Source: an uncultured Lutimaribacter sp. (GTDB lineage Bacteria; Pseudomonadota; Alphaproteobacteria; Rhodobacterales; Rhodobacteraceae). From it: 64,000 bases of DNA. Both the position numbers and the translations under genes were made by a program. The stretch spans positions 1 through 64,000 of the forward strand of contig CAJXSO010000002.1 of assembly GCA_913061505.1 (NCBI GenBank). Reading direction: 5' to 3'. Position 1 is the first letter of the stretch. Every line of letters starts with the position of its first letter. The notes below the pieces were generated by a model that made no database searches, had not been told where the DNA came from, and saw only the letters and a list, made by a program, of their open reading frames with translations. Shown here one piece after another: positions 43,598 to 55,526 of the stretch.

Positions 43598-45285
43598 GTC
43601 GATACCTGTTCGCGAAGGATCGAGGAGGTGAGTGAGAACATCAGATATATCCCGGCAAAGACAAGAAACGAAAGGATGGTGTTTTCAAACTTGCGCGGAT
43701 AGGTCGGCTCATCCGGCGCCACTGGTTTAACACTTGTTGTCAGGTAACGCACCTGACGGTTCGCCTCAAGCTCGGTCTGCTTTAGGTTTTGCAGGGCAGA
43801 TTGCATGAACATATCCGCTGTGGCCAGATCGGCCTGTGCCATTTGAATATCTGCCGCCTTGCGCGCCAGCGAGTCGGTGCCGGCGGCAGCCTCGGTCAGG
43901 CGGCGGTTTTGGGTGCCCAATTCTGCCTCTAGCAGGGCCAATTCGGTGCGCAAACTATCCACCTTGGCGGTATTGGGGCGGGGGTTGCTAAGCTGGGTGT
44001 TCAAATCCAGCTTCTTCTGAATGATCTGCCCCTCTAGCGTGCTGATCAGCGAGCGCACGCTGGCAATTTCGCCTTGCGGGTCAAGCATGGTGGCCTCTTG
44101 CAGGCCAATCAGCACCTCTTGGGCCTGGCGACGGTCTTCTTTGGCGGCCTCTAGGCTGGCGATTGAATCTTTCAGCTGGTCTTGGCGCTTTTTGCGCGAT
44201 AGCTCGTCTACCCGTTCTTCGGCGTAATCGATCAGATGGCGCGAAAATTCAGCGCTGATGGCCGGATCAACCGCGATAACCTCCATCCGCACAGCGCCCT
44301 CGGTTGGATCATAGCCGATTTTGACATTCTTTTTGTAAATACGATACGCGGCCTCGTCGGTGGCATCAGGGTCTAGCCGCTGGATAGGATCGATGAAATC
44401 TTGCTGGAAATGGGCCTTAAACCCCATGTCGCGATCCAGCCGCATCATCGCATCGCGCGATTGCAAATAGTCTTGCACGGCAACCGAATCTTGCTGCGTG
44501 GCAAACTGGGTGCCGCTCAGCAGGCTGGGCAGGCCACCCCCGCCCTGCGCATCGGCCTTCATCACCAGAAACGAGGATTTGGTGGCATACATGGGTGTCG
44601 CCATGGTGTAAAAATACCAGCCACATACCAGCGTGGGCAAAAACACAAAAAACGCCAGCCGCGTGAACAGCAGCGCCAGTTTGCGGCGCCGGCGCCGGGC
44701 GATATCAAGCTGGATCTCGCGTATTTCGATGGCCCGCTGCACAGCCGGGCTGCGCTCTTCGCCGGGCACCAAGGCCTGCGAGCTGGCGGTCTGTGGCAGG
44801 GTATTGGCCTGATGCGCGGGCAGTTTGGCGGTGGCGATCTGCATCAAGGCTTTGCGCGAATTCAGCTTGGCTTCGCCCTGCTCGGGGGCATTGGCGCCGC
44901 TGGGAATGACCAGATCCAGCAAGGTGCTGCGCTGGAACGGGTCGATATCGGCGGCGCGCAGCAGGCGCACAGCGTCAAAATCGCTGGTAAAGGCGATGTT
45001 ATGCTTTTGCGCCACGCGCCGCGCCATGCGCAGCTGCCGCCCCGTCAGCCCCTCGCGGCGGATGGCATCGATCTGTTCGTCGATGGTTTCTTCCTGCGGG
45101 GCCACGATATCGAGATCCATCATGACCTGATCGTCGGGCATTTGCTGCGAGGCATCAGGGCGCGGGCTGGGGCCAGGCACCGGGGGCGGGGCCGCAGCGC
45201 TGGCCGCGGGCCCAACGGGGCCATCCCCCCCAAGCGCGGGGCTACGGCGGATTCTAAATTTCCTGGCCTTGGGTGTCGTATTCAT
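43594..45285 (-). CDS. kpsE: Capsule polysaccharide export inner-membrane protein, KpsE-like
   Basis: A 563-residue polysaccharide co-polymerase of the KpsE/CtrB/BexC type. It links the ABC exporter to the outer-membrane channel. Residues 1-200 are a long cytoplasmic, proline-rich and low-complexity extension, much longer than in E. coli KpsE. The first membrane helix is about 204-227; the periplasmic part has predicted coiled coil about 340-500; the second helix is about 533-556. The start is the ATG at 45285, giving a 32-base overlap with the upstream ATPase gene. Confidence 0.88.
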   Translation of the reverse strand: MNTTPKARKFRIRRSPALGGDGPVGPAASAAAPPPVPGPSPRPDASQQMPDDQVMMDLDIVAPQEETIDEQIDAIRREGLTGRQLRMARRVAQKHNIAFTSDFDAVRLLRAADIDPFQRSTLLDLVIPSGANAPEQGEAKLNSRKALMQIATAKLPAHQANTLPQTASSQALVPGEERSPAVQRAIEIREIQLDIARRRRRKLALLFTRLAFFVFLPTLVCGWYFYTMATPMYATKSSFLVMKADAQGGGGLPSLLSGTQFATQQDSVAVQDYLQSRDAMMRLDRDMGFKAHFQQDFIDPIQRLDPDATDEAAYRIYKKNVKIGYDPTEGAVRMEVIAVDPAISAEFSRHLIDYAEERVDELSRKKRQDQLKDSIASLEAAKEDRRQAQEVLIGLQEATMLDPQGEIASVRSLISTLEGQIIQKKLDLNTQLSNPRPNTAKVDSLRTELALLEAELGTQNRRLTEAAAGTDSLARKAADIQMAQADLATADMFMQSALQNLKQTELEANRQVRYLTTSVKPVAPDEPTYPRKFENTILSFLVFAGIYLMFSLTSSILREQVST

Positions 45286-45922
45286 AGAGCTGTTTCGCTT
45301 CTTCCAAGGTGTTGAACATATGCAGCTTGCCATCGCGCAGCACGGCGGCTTGGCGGGCAAATTTTTCCAGCGTTGCCGGCTGGTGGCTGACGATAATCAC
45401 GGTGGTGGTGCGCAGCCTTTCACGCAGCAATTCGCCGGCCTTGCGGTTAAATTCCGCATCGGTCGAGCCGGGCATGCCCTCGTCAATCAGGTAAATGTCA
45501 AAATCCAGCGCCAAGAGCAGCGCAAAGGCAAACCGCGCCCGCATGCCCGATGAATAGGTGCCCAGGGGCTGTTCGAAATATTCGCCCAAACCGCACAGCC
45601 AGCGGCAAAACGATTCGACATAATCGGGATCCAGCCCGTAAAGGCGCGCGATAAAGCGGCTGTTTTCCACCGCCGATACCCGGCTGACAACGCCGCCCAT
45701 AAACCCCAAGGGAAAGCTGATGCGGCATTCGCGGCGTATCACCCCCTCGTCGGGTTTTTCCAGCCCCGCCATCATATTGATCAGCGTGGTTTTGCCCGTG
45801 CCATTGGGCGCCAATATGCCCAGCGAGTTGCCCAATTCCACACGAAACGACGCACGATCAAGGATAACCTTGCGCTGCGACCCCGTCCAAAAAGACTTAC
45901 TCACACTCTCAAATTCTAGCAT
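45254..45922 (-). CDS. kpsT: Capsule polysaccharide ABC exporter ATP-binding protein, KpsT-like
   Basis: A 222-residue ABC ATPase of the KpsT/CtrD group. Walker A is APNGTGKTT (38-46), the signature is a degenerate YSSGMRARF, and Walker B is IYLIDEG. The segment RISFPLGFMGGVVSRVSAVENSRFIARLYG is typical of capsule exporters. It is first of the kpsT-kpsE-kdsA-phosphohexomutase group. The matching permease gene kpsM is not adjacent. The 178 bases upstream contain the nhaA terminator and presumably its promoter. Confidence 0.92.
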   Translation of the reverse strand: MLEFESVSKSFWTGSQRKVILDRASFRVELGNSLGILAPNGTGKTTLINMMAGLEKPDEGVIRRECRISFPLGFMGGVVSRVSAVENSRFIARLYGLDPDYVESFCRWLCGLGEYFEQPLGTYSSGMRARFAFALLLALDFDIYLIDEGMPGSTDAEFNRKAGELLRERLRTTTVIIVSHQPATLEKFARQAAVLRDGKLHMFNTLEEAKQLYEYDTQGQEI

Positions 45923-46053
45923 CGGTCCTTACGATCCGCTGCATGGCCACGCCCAAACCTGCAGGCGCGCCGACACCATGGCACTGATTATGACACCACC
46001 ATTATGGCTGATGGAACGTTAAATTGACACGCATTCTAGGCAAAATTATGGCG

Positions 46054-46071
46054 GGCAGGCCAAAGCCTGCC
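46054..46071 (-). terminator. Rho-independent terminator of nhaA
   Basis: GGCAGGC and GCCTGCC make a 7-base stem with a 4-base loop, 30 bases past the nhaA stop. On the minus strand the stem is followed by an AT-rich stretch containing TTTT, consistent with intrinsic termination. Confidence 0.55.
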
Positions 46072-46100
46072 GACCATGGCATCTGGGGCCCAACGGGGCG

Positions 46101-48619
<2,519 letters not shown>

Positions 48620-48648
48620 GGCAACCACCTTTGGCCCAAGGGGGACGC

Positions 48649-49560
48649 TTGGCAAAGGAACGGATCAGGGATGACGATTATATCGGGCCGCTGCGGCGTT
48701 TGCTGACGGCGGTTATCATTCTGCTATTGACCGTGCTTTTGCTGGTTTGGCGGATCGACAGCCCCAGGGTAGAGCGGCTGCGCGCCCAGATCACCGATAC
48801 TGTGGTGCCCAGCTTTGACATTTTGCTGACACCCCTCACCGCCACAGTGAACCTGTTTCGCGATTTTCAAAGCTATCAGCGCGTGGTGCAACAAAACCAA
48901 GAATTGCGGCGCGAACTGCAGCAGATGAAAGCCTGGAAAGAGGCCGCATTGCAGCTGGAACAAGAAAACGCCCGGTTGCTGGATTTGAACAAAGTGCGCC
49001 TCGATCCGCGGCTGACCCATGTGACGGGTGTTGTTATGGCCGATAGCGGCTCGCCATTTCGGCAATCGGTGCTGTTGAATGTGGGCGCGCGCGATGGGCT
49101 GATGGATGGCTGGGCCACGATGGATGGTATCGGGCTGGTGGGGCGTATCTCGGGTGTTGGCCAAAATACCAGCCGCGTGGTTTTGTTAACCGATAGCGCC
49201 AGCCGCATACCGGCGATCATCCAGCCCTCGGGCCAGCGGGCGCTGGTGCAGGGCGACAACAGCCCAGCCCCCCCGATCAGTTTCGTTGAAAACCGCGATA
49301 TCGTGCGCCCGGGCGATCGGGTGGTTTCAGCAGGCGATGGCGGCGTCTTTCCCGCCGGGCTGTTGATTGGCCAAGTGGCCCAAGACCCGGGCGGGCGGTT
49401 GCGCGTGCGCCTGGCCGCCGATTACGAGCGGCTGGAATTCCTGCGGGTTTTGCGCAGCCATGGCACCGAGGTTATCACCGACCCCGGGGCGCTGGTGGTG
49501 CCGCCAGGCAGCCCCGCCCTGCAACAAGGTGGCGCAGCCGCAGCAGAGGCGCAGCAATGA
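48649..49560 (+). CDS. mreC: Rod shape-determining protein MreC
   Basis: A 303-residue elongasome scaffold. One membrane helix (about 16-34) precedes a coiled coil (about 75-110) and the periplasmic beta domain with GVVMADSGSPFRQSVLLNVGARDGL. There is no ATG at the front: TTG at 48649 has AAGG seven bases upstream and yields AKERIRDDDYIGPLRRLL, as in relatives; TTG at 48631 is the alternative. The C-terminus is low-complexity Gln/Ala. The stop overlaps mreD (ATGA). Confidence 0.93.
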   Translation: MAKERIRDDDYIGPLRRLLTAVIILLLTVLLLVWRIDSPRVERLRAQITDTVVPSFDILLTPLTATVNLFRDFQSYQRVVQQNQELRRELQQMKAWKEAALQLEQENARLLDLNKVRLDPRLTHVTGVVMADSGSPFRQSVLLNVGARDGLMDGWATMDGIGLVGRISGVGQNTSRVVLLTDSASRIPAIIQPSGQRALVQGDNSPAPPISFVENRDIVRPGDRVVSAGDGGVFPAGLLIGQVAQDPGGRLRVRLAADYERLEFLRVLRSHGTEVITDPGALVVPPGSPALQQGGAAAAEAQQ

Positions 49561-50096
49561 TCGTGCAATCAGGGCTGCGGCTATGGGGCATGCGCGCGGG
49601 CTACTTGGGCTTTGGGCTGGTGGTGATCTTGGTGCATCTGATGCCCGGTGCCCTGATGCCTGCCCGCCTGCCTGCCCCCGATTTCATCATGGCGCTGACC
49701 TTTGCCTGGGCCACGCGGCGGCCTGAATATGTGCCCTCAATCGCTATTGCCACGGTTGTTTTGCTGGCCGATTTCCTGTTTCAGCGCCCCCCCGGCCTGT
49801 GGGCAGCCCTGGTGGTGGCGGGGGCGGCATTGCTGAAAACCCGAGGGCGGTTTTTGCGCGATTTGCCGTTTTGGGTGGAATGGCTGAACGTGGCCATCAT
49901 TATGCTGGGGCTGCATCTGGGCTATCGGCTGGCCTCTAGCCTTTTAATGATCGCGCAGGCCCCGCTGTCCTTGACGATTGTGCAGCTCAGCGGCACCATC
50001 GTGATATATCCGCTGGTGGTGGTGCTGTCCTACGCCGCCACTGGCCTGCGCAAATCAACACCCGGCGAATTAGATCCCACGGGGCACCGCCCATGA
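49557..50096 (+). CDS. mreD: Rod shape-determining protein MreD
   Basis: A 179-residue small inner-membrane protein with about five helices, in the mreD position. Sequence similarity within MreD is low, so context carries much of the call. ATGA overlaps join it to mreC and mrdA. It helps organise the peptidoglycan elongation machinery with MreC, PBP2 and RodA. Confidence 0.88.
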   Translation: MIVQSGLRLWGMRAGYLGFGLVVILVHLMPGALMPARLPAPDFIMALTFAWATRRPEYVPSIAIATVVLLADFLFQRPPGLWAALVVAGAALLKTRGRFLRDLPFWVEWLNVAIIMLGLHLGYRLASSLLMIAQAPLSLTIVQLSGTIVIYPLVVVLSYAATGLRKSTPGELDPTGHRP

Positions 50097-52042
50097 AACG
50101 CACTGCAAAAGACAGCCAAACCAGCAGCCGCAGCCTGACGCGCCGCGCCCTGATGCTGGGGGGTGCGCAGGCGGCTGTTGTAGCGGTTTTGGGCATGCGC
50201 ATGCGGTATTTACAGCTGGAACAAGCCGATCAGTTCAAATTGCTGGCCGAAGAGAACCGCATCAACATTCGCCTGATCCCCCCGGCGCGTGGCCAAATTT
50301 TCGACCGCAATGGCGTGGTTATCGCCGAAAACGTGCCAAGCTATCGCATCAACATGGTGCGCGAAGACGCCGGTGGCGACGTAGATCTGGTGTTGCGCCG
50401 CCTCAGCGCCTTGGTGCCCATCCCCCCCGAACAGCTCGAGCGTGCCAGCGCCGATCTGAAACGTTTGCGCGGCGATACCCCGGTTACGGTGGCCGATCGT
50501 GTCAGCTGGGAGGATATTTCCAAAGTGGCCGTAAACGCCCCCGCCCTGCCCGGCGTAACCCCCGAGGTTGGGCTAAGCCGCCATTACCCGCGCGGCGCCG
50601 ATTTTGCCCATGTGGTGGGCCGGGTTGGCCCGGTCAGCGATTACGATTTGGAACGTATCGAAGACCCAGACCCATTGTTGCGCATTCCACGCTTTCAGAT
50701 TGGCAAGGTTGGTGTCGAGGCCGAGGTAGAAGAGCTGCTGCGCGGCAAGGCAGGCACCAAACGCGTCGAGGTGAATGCCTCGGGCCGGGTGATGCGCGAG
50801 CTTGACCGCCGCGAAGGCAAGGCCGGGGCCAATGTGCAACTGACAGTTGATCACCGCCTGCAAGATTACGTGCAGGCACGCCTGGGCGAACAATCGGCGG
50901 CAGCCATTGTGCTAGATTGCGACAGCGGCGATATTTTGGCCATTGCCTCGGCCCCGTCTTACGACCCGAACCTGTTTGTAAATGGCATCTCGGTGGCCGA
51001 TTACCGCGCGCTCACCGACAACCCCTATCGCCCCTTGGTGCCCAAAAGCGTGCAAGGCCTTTACCCCCCCGGATCAACCTTCAAGATGGTCACCGCACTG
51101 GCGGCCCTAGAGGCGGGCATCATCACCCCGGAAGACACCGTTTATTGCCCAGGTCATCTCGAGGTGTCGGGGCGCAAGTTTCATTGCTGGAAACGTGCAG
51201 GCCATGGCAGCGTGGATCTGATGAACTCGCTGGCGGAAAGCTGCGATGTTTATTACTACGATCTGGCGCTGAAAATCGGCATTGATGCCATTTCCGCCAT
51301 GGCCCAAAAGCTGGGGCTGGGCGTGCGCCACGATATCCCGATGTCGTCGGTCAAGGCAGGCGTGACCCCAACGCGCGACTATAAGCGCGCGCGCTTTGCC
51401 CAAGATTGGGTGGTGGGCGATACGGTAAACGCCTCGATCGGCCAGGGGTTTGTTTTGGCTTCTCCCCTGCAGCTGGCGGTGATGACGGCACGTTTGGCCA
51501 CGGGCCGCAGTATCAGCCCAAGGCTGATAAAATCCATCGAAGGGGTAGAACAACCCACAGGCCGGGGCGAACAGCTGGGGCTGGATCCCAGCAACCTGGC
51601 CAAGCTGCGCCGCGCGATGTTTGCCGTCACCAATAACCGCAATGGCACCGCCTATGGCAGCCGCATCATCGAAGACACGTTTCGCATGGCCGGCAAAACC
51701 GGCACATCCCAGGTGCGCAACATCACCGAGGCCGAGCGGCGGCGCGGCGTGACCCGCAACGAAGACCTGCCATGGGAGCGGCGCGATCATGCGCTGTTTG
51801 TCAATTTCGCCCCCGCCGACGCCCCGCGCATCGCGGTTTCAGTGGTGATCGAACATGGCGGCGGCGGCTCGTCTGCGGCGGCGCCGGTGGCGCGCGATAT
51901 CACCTTGCAGGCGCTCTACGGCGACACCCCGCCACTGGCCGCCTACCCCGAAAAAGACCGCAGCCGCATCAAGGCGCAACAAGACCGCCTGCAACGCGAA
52001 CGCCAAGCCCGCGAAGATACCCGCGACCGGGGCCGCGCATGA
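50093..52042 (+). CDS. mrdA: Penicillin-binding protein 2 (elongation transpeptidase)
   Basis: A 649-residue class B PBP that cross-links peptidoglycan during cell elongation. One N-terminal membrane helix (about 18-38) precedes the dimerisation domain with PPARGQIFDRNG. The transpeptidase domain has S328-x2-K331 (PPGSTFKM), S383-C-D385 as the second motif and K535-T-G (AGKTGTSQ). The C-terminal tail after about 610 is highly charged (ERQAREDTRDRGRA). It overlaps mreD and rodA by 4 bases each. Confidence 0.96.
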   Translation: MKRTAKDSQTSSRSLTRRALMLGGAQAAVVAVLGMRMRYLQLEQADQFKLLAEENRINIRLIPPARGQIFDRNGVVIAENVPSYRINMVREDAGGDVDLVLRRLSALVPIPPEQLERASADLKRLRGDTPVTVADRVSWEDISKVAVNAPALPGVTPEVGLSRHYPRGADFAHVVGRVGPVSDYDLERIEDPDPLLRIPRFQIGKVGVEAEVEELLRGKAGTKRVEVNASGRVMRELDRREGKAGANVQLTVDHRLQDYVQARLGEQSAAAIVLDCDSGDILAIASAPSYDPNLFVNGISVADYRALTDNPYRPLVPKSVQGLYPPGSTFKMVTALAALEAGIITPEDTVYCPGHLEVSGRKFHCWKRAGHGSVDLMNSLAESCDVYYYDLALKIGIDAISAMAQKLGLGVRHDIPMSSVKAGVTPTRDYKRARFAQDWVVGDTVNASIGQGFVLASPLQLAVMTARLATGRSISPRLIKSIEGVEQPTGRGEQLGLDPSNLAKLRRAMFAVTNNRNGTAYGSRIIEDTFRMAGKTGTSQVRNITEAERRRGVTRNEDLPWERRDHALFVNFAPADAPRIAVSVVIEHGGGGSSAAAPVARDITLQALYGDTPPLAAYPEKDRSRIKAQQDRLQRERQAREDTRDRGRA

Positions 52043-53178
52043 GCTATCTTGAATATACCGTCAAATATGTGCCCACCGGCCCACGCAAGATTTTATATCT
52101 GAACTGGCCCATTGCCCTGCTGTTGCTCAGCGTGGGCTGCGTGGGGTTTTTGATGCTCTATTCCGTCGCCGGCGGCAGCTTGCAGCCATGGGCCGAGCCG
52201 CAGATGAAACGCTTTGCTGCCGGTTTCGTGCTGATGCTGGTCATCGCGATGGTGCCGATATGGTTTTGGCGCAACGTGGCGGCGCTGGCCTATGCGATAT
52301 CGGTGGCGCTGCTTTTCGCGGTGGAACTGTTTGGCGAGGTGGGCATGGGCGCCCAACGCTGGATCGATCTGGGCTTTATGCGCCTGCAGCCATCGGAATT
52401 GGCAAAAATCACCTTGGTGATGTTGCTGGCCGCCTATTACGATTGGCTGCCGATCAAGAAAGTATCGCACCCTTTATGGGTGGCCTTGCCCGTGTTTTTC
52501 ATCCTGCTGCCCACCGCCTTGGTGGTGATCCAGCCAGATCTGGGCACATCGCTGCTATTGGTCTTTGCCGGTGCCGCGGTGATGTTTGTGGCAGGCGTGC
52601 ATTGGGCCTATTTCGCAGCCGTTATCGCGGCAGGCATTGGCGTGGTGGTGGCGGTTTTTAAATCGCGCGGCACCAGTTGGCAGCTGCTGAAAGACTATCA
52701 ATATCGCCGTATCGACACATTTCTTGACCCCTCCCAAGACCCGCTGAACGCGGGCTATCACATCACCCAATCTAAAATTGCCCTCGGATCGGGCGGGTGG
52801 AGCGGCAAGGGCTTTATGCAAGGCACACAATCGCGGCTGAATTTTCTGCCCGAAAAACACACCGATTTTATCTTTACAACATTGGCCGAAGAATTCGGCT
52901 TCGTGGGCGCCGCCAGCCTGCTGACGCTTTATGCGCTGATCATCGTCTTTTGCATCAACACCGCCATCACCAACAAAGACCGTTTTTCCGCCCTGCTGAC
53001 CATCGGCATTGCCGTGACGTTTTTCCTGTTTTTCGCGGTAAACATGCTGATGGTAATGGGGCTGGCCCCGGTTGTGGGTGTTCCTTTGCCGCTGGTCAGT
53101 TATGGTGGCTCAGCAATGTTGGTGCTTTTGGCCGCTTTCGGCATGATGCAAAGCGCCCATATCCACAAACCGAGGTAA
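52039..53178 (+). CDS. rodA: Peptidoglycan glycosyltransferase RodA
   Basis: A 379-residue SEDS-family polymerase that partners PBP2. About ten membrane helices are visible; family signatures include GAQRWIDLGFMRLQPSELAKI, QPDLGTSLLL, QGTQSRLNFLPEKHTDFIFTTLAEEFGF and GVPLPLVSYGGSAML. The start at 52039 overlaps the mrdA stop (ATGA); the open frame from 51772 is out of frame with real mrdA coding and is ignored. Confidence 0.97.
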   Translation: MSYLEYTVKYVPTGPRKILYLNWPIALLLLSVGCVGFLMLYSVAGGSLQPWAEPQMKRFAAGFVLMLVIAMVPIWFWRNVAALAYAISVALLFAVELFGEVGMGAQRWIDLGFMRLQPSELAKITLVMLLAAYYDWLPIKKVSHPLWVALPVFFILLPTALVVIQPDLGTSLLLVFAGAAVMFVAGVHWAYFAAVIAAGIGVVVAVFKSRGTSWQLLKDYQYRRIDTFLDPSQDPLNAGYHITQSKIALGSGGWSGKGFMQGTQSRLNFLPEKHTDFIFTTLAEEFGFVGAASLLTLYALIIVFCINTAITNKDRFSALLTIGIAVTFFLFFAVNMLMVMGLAPVVGVPLPLVSYGGSAMLVLLAAFGMMQSAHIHKPR

Positions 53179-53181
53179 GAC

Positions 53182-54114
53182 ATGCCGGTAAATGTGCTCT
53201 TCGCTGCACGCGAAGAAAAATGGGAAGATTACGAAACACCCCTGCGCCATGCCTTGGCCAAGGCCGGGCTAGAGGCCGATCTGCGCACCGAATTCCCCCC
53301 CGCCGAGGTGGATTACATCATTTATGCGCCCAATTCCTGGCTACAAGATTTCACCCCCTACACCCGCGCCAAGGCGGTGCTGAACCTATGGGCCGGGGTG
53401 GAAAACGTGGTGGGCAATGCCAGCTTGCGCATTCCCTTGGCCCGTATGGTGGACGAGGGGCTAAGCCAAGGCATGATAGAATGGGTGACAGGCCATGTGC
53501 TGCGCCTGCATTTGGGCATGGACAGCCACATTCACGGCCAAGATGGCCAATGGCGCCCCACCGCCCCGCCCCTGGCCAAAAACCGCCCCGTCACCATTTT
53601 GGGCCTGGGCACGCTGGGCACCGCCTGCGGGCAGGCGCTGGCGGCTTTGGGTTTTCCCGTAACCGGCTGGAGCCGCAGTGAAAAATCTGTTGATGGCATG
53701 GCCTGCCTTTGTGGCCCTGACGGGCTGCAGCAGGCATTAAGCGGCGCTGCGATTGTGGTTTTGCTGCTGCCCCATACGCCGCATACGGAAAACGTGCTGA
53801 ACGCCGAAACCCTGGCCATGCTGCCCAAGGGCGCAATGGTGCTAAACCCCGGGCGCGGCGCGCTGGTGGATGACGAGGCGCTGCTGCACGCGCTTGATCG
53901 TGGCCATATCGCGCAGGCCACGCTGGATACATTCCGAACCGAGCCGCTGCCCCCCGAACACCCCTATTGGGCGCATCCAAAGGTGACTGTTACACCGCAT
54001 ATCGCCAGCGCCACGCGCTGCGATACCGCCGCCGAGGTGATTGCCGAAAACATTCGCCGCGGCGAGGCAGGGCTGCCGTTTTTGCACCTGGTCGATCGCA
54101 GCGCAGGCTATTGA
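53182..54114 (+). CDS. Glyoxylate/hydroxypyruvate reductase A-type D-2-hydroxyacid dehydrogenase
   Basis: A 310-residue NAD(P)H-dependent D-2-hydroxyacid dehydrogenase of the GhrA group. The Rossmann motif LGLGTLGTACGQALAALGF starts near residue 136, with the catalytic Arg-Glu-His set in NPGRGALVDDEALL, the glutamate near 264 and TPHIASAT. It starts 3 bases after the rodA stop, as an appended gene of the elongasome operon, though no functional link is evident. It abuts the convergent SseB-like gene with no spacer. Confidence 0.91.
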   Translation: MPVNVLFAAREEKWEDYETPLRHALAKAGLEADLRTEFPPAEVDYIIYAPNSWLQDFTPYTRAKAVLNLWAGVENVVGNASLRIPLARMVDEGLSQGMIEWVTGHVLRLHLGMDSHIHGQDGQWRPTAPPLAKNRPVTILGLGTLGTACGQALAALGFPVTGWSRSEKSVDGMACLCGPDGLQQALSGAAIVVLLLPHTPHTENVLNAETLAMLPKGAMVLNPGRGALVDDEALLHALDRGHIAQATLDTFRTEPLPPEHPYWAHPKVTVTPHIASATRCDTAAEVIAENIRRGEAGLPFLHLVDRSAGY

Positions 54115-54906
54115 TCAGCGCAAAATCGGCGGTTTGTCGGGGTCGCTGCCCGGCGCTGTGACCAGCTGCACCCTGGGCTCGGGCGGGGCAGGAATGTCCA
54201 GCGCCAGCCCCTGGGCCTTGAATTGTGGCAAAAACGGGTGGGTGTCATCGATAAACACCACATCCAGCGCGCCAGCCTCTATGCCCGAAAATGTCAGCGC
54301 TTCGGCCATGGCTTTGGCCAGCGGCGCCTGGGCGCGCGGTGCCGCATTCAGGATGGCCAGCACATGGCCACGCCCGCCGCCGTGATATTCGGCACCAACC
54401 AAAAACGCTGCCTGCGCCAGCCCCGCCATGCCTGACAAACGCTGCGCCAGCGCATCGAGCAGCACCGGCGGCAGGCCCTGAGGGCGGTGCAATGCCTGCA
54501 GGCGCGCCTCGGCCTCTTGCGGGGTGTGGCCCAGCGTTTCAACCAGCCAAGCCACCCCATCGGGGGGCACCAGAAAGGCCGATGGCGCCTCGAGGTTCAC
54601 GCCCATTCCCAGGCCTTGGCCCGCCAGCATGCCCGCCAAGACCCGCCCCGAAATGGCCGCATAGGGCGCCGGCGCGCCGGTAAACTGTGCCAGCCGGTCT
54701 TCGCTGTCAAAGGCCAGCACCACGCGCATATCGCCCAGATCAAAGCTTTCCGGCTCGATCCGGTCGCCCTGCGCCTCGGCGCGCAGCAACAGGCACAATT
54801 CGGTGTCGGCCAAAATCTGGTAATAGCGCAGCCGGGCGCCATCGTCGTTTGGCGCGGCCTCCATCGCGGCATGAGCCTTGTCTAATGCGCTGTGCATCTC
54901 AGTCAT
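54115..54906 (-). CDS. SseB family protein
   Basis: A 263-residue cytoplasmic protein with an N-terminal SseB-like domain (about 10-130: ALDKAHAAMEAAPNDDGARLRYYQILADTELCLLL) and a C-terminal SseB-like half. The name comes from E. coli SseB; the function is not known. It overlaps the start of the UDG-family gene end by 8 bases and is probably co-transcribed with it. Confidence 0.83.
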   Translation of the reverse strand: MTEMHSALDKAHAAMEAAPNDDGARLRYYQILADTELCLLLRAEAQGDRIEPESFDLGDMRVVLAFDSEDRLAQFTGAPAPYAAISGRVLAGMLAGQGLGMGVNLEAPSAFLVPPDGVAWLVETLGHTPQEAEARLQALHRPQGLPPVLLDALAQRLSGMAGLAQAAFLVGAEYHGGGRGHVLAILNAAPRAQAPLAKAMAEALTFSGIEAGALDVVFIDDTHPFLPQFKAQGLALDIPAPPEPRVQLVTAPGSDPDKPPILR

Positions 54907-55489
54907 CGAACACCTCTTTCAACCGCGCCCGCAACGCAGGCAGCAATTCCGCCTCGAACCAGGGGGTGCGTTTCAGCCATGCGGTATTGCGCCAAGACGG
55001 GTGCGGCAAGGGAAAAATGCCCGGGGCATAGCGCTGCCAATCGGCAACGCGCTCGGCCACCGGCACCCGCCCGCCCAAATGCCAGCGCTGCGCATAGGCG
55101 CCGATGCAAAGCACCAGCTTGATATTGGGCAGGGCCGCCATCACCTGCGCCCGCCACGTGGCCGCGCACACAGGCGGCGGCGGCAAATCTGCCCCTTTTG
55201 CCCCATAGCCCGGAAAACAAAAGGCCATAGGCACGATGGCCACGCGCGCCTTGTCGTAAAACTGCGCGTCATCCATACCCATCCACGCCCGCAACCGCTG
55301 CCCCGAGGCATCAGCAAAAGGCCGGCCCGCCTGATGCACCCGCAGCCCCGGCGCCTGCCCCGCCACCAGAACCCGCGCCTGTGGCGAAAACCACGGCACC
55401 GGGCGCGGCGCATGGGCCGTGGCCGTGGCGGCAAAACGGGGCTGGCACAAGCGGCAGGCGCTGATTTGCTGGGGCAGATCTTGCATCAT
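54899..55489 (-). CDS. Uracil-DNA glycosylase superfamily protein
   Basis: A 196-residue protein of the UDG superfamily. Motif A-like GQAPGLRVHQAGRPFADASGQRLRAWM lies near residue 43 and motif B-like LPHPSWRN near 160. The catalytic Asp of family 1 is not present; the pattern is nearer to UDG-like proteins of the family 4/5 type. Cysteines in ACRLCQP, AFCFPG and PPVC could hold an Fe-S cluster, which is inference. The start is the ATG at 55489; GTG or ATG alternatives lie within 7 codons. It is divergent from rlmJ with a 37-base gap. Confidence 0.85.
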   Translation of the reverse strand: MMQDLPQQISACRLCQPRFAATATAHAPRPVPWFSPQARVLVAGQAPGLRVHQAGRPFADASGQRLRAWMGMDDAQFYDKARVAIVPMAFCFPGYGAKGADLPPPPVCAATWRAQVMAALPNIKLVLCIGAYAQRWHLGGRVPVAERVADWQRYAPGIFPLPHPSWRNTAWLKRTPWFEAELLPALRARLKEVFDD

Positions 55490-55526
55490 CTCTTGGCGGG
55501 GCGCGGGCACTGGTTTATGGGGGCTT

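Noticed and set aside
50093-53178. Long alternative frame from 51772 leading into rodA
   Set aside because: Its first part lies inside mrdA in another frame; rodA starts at 52039 with an ATGA overlap.
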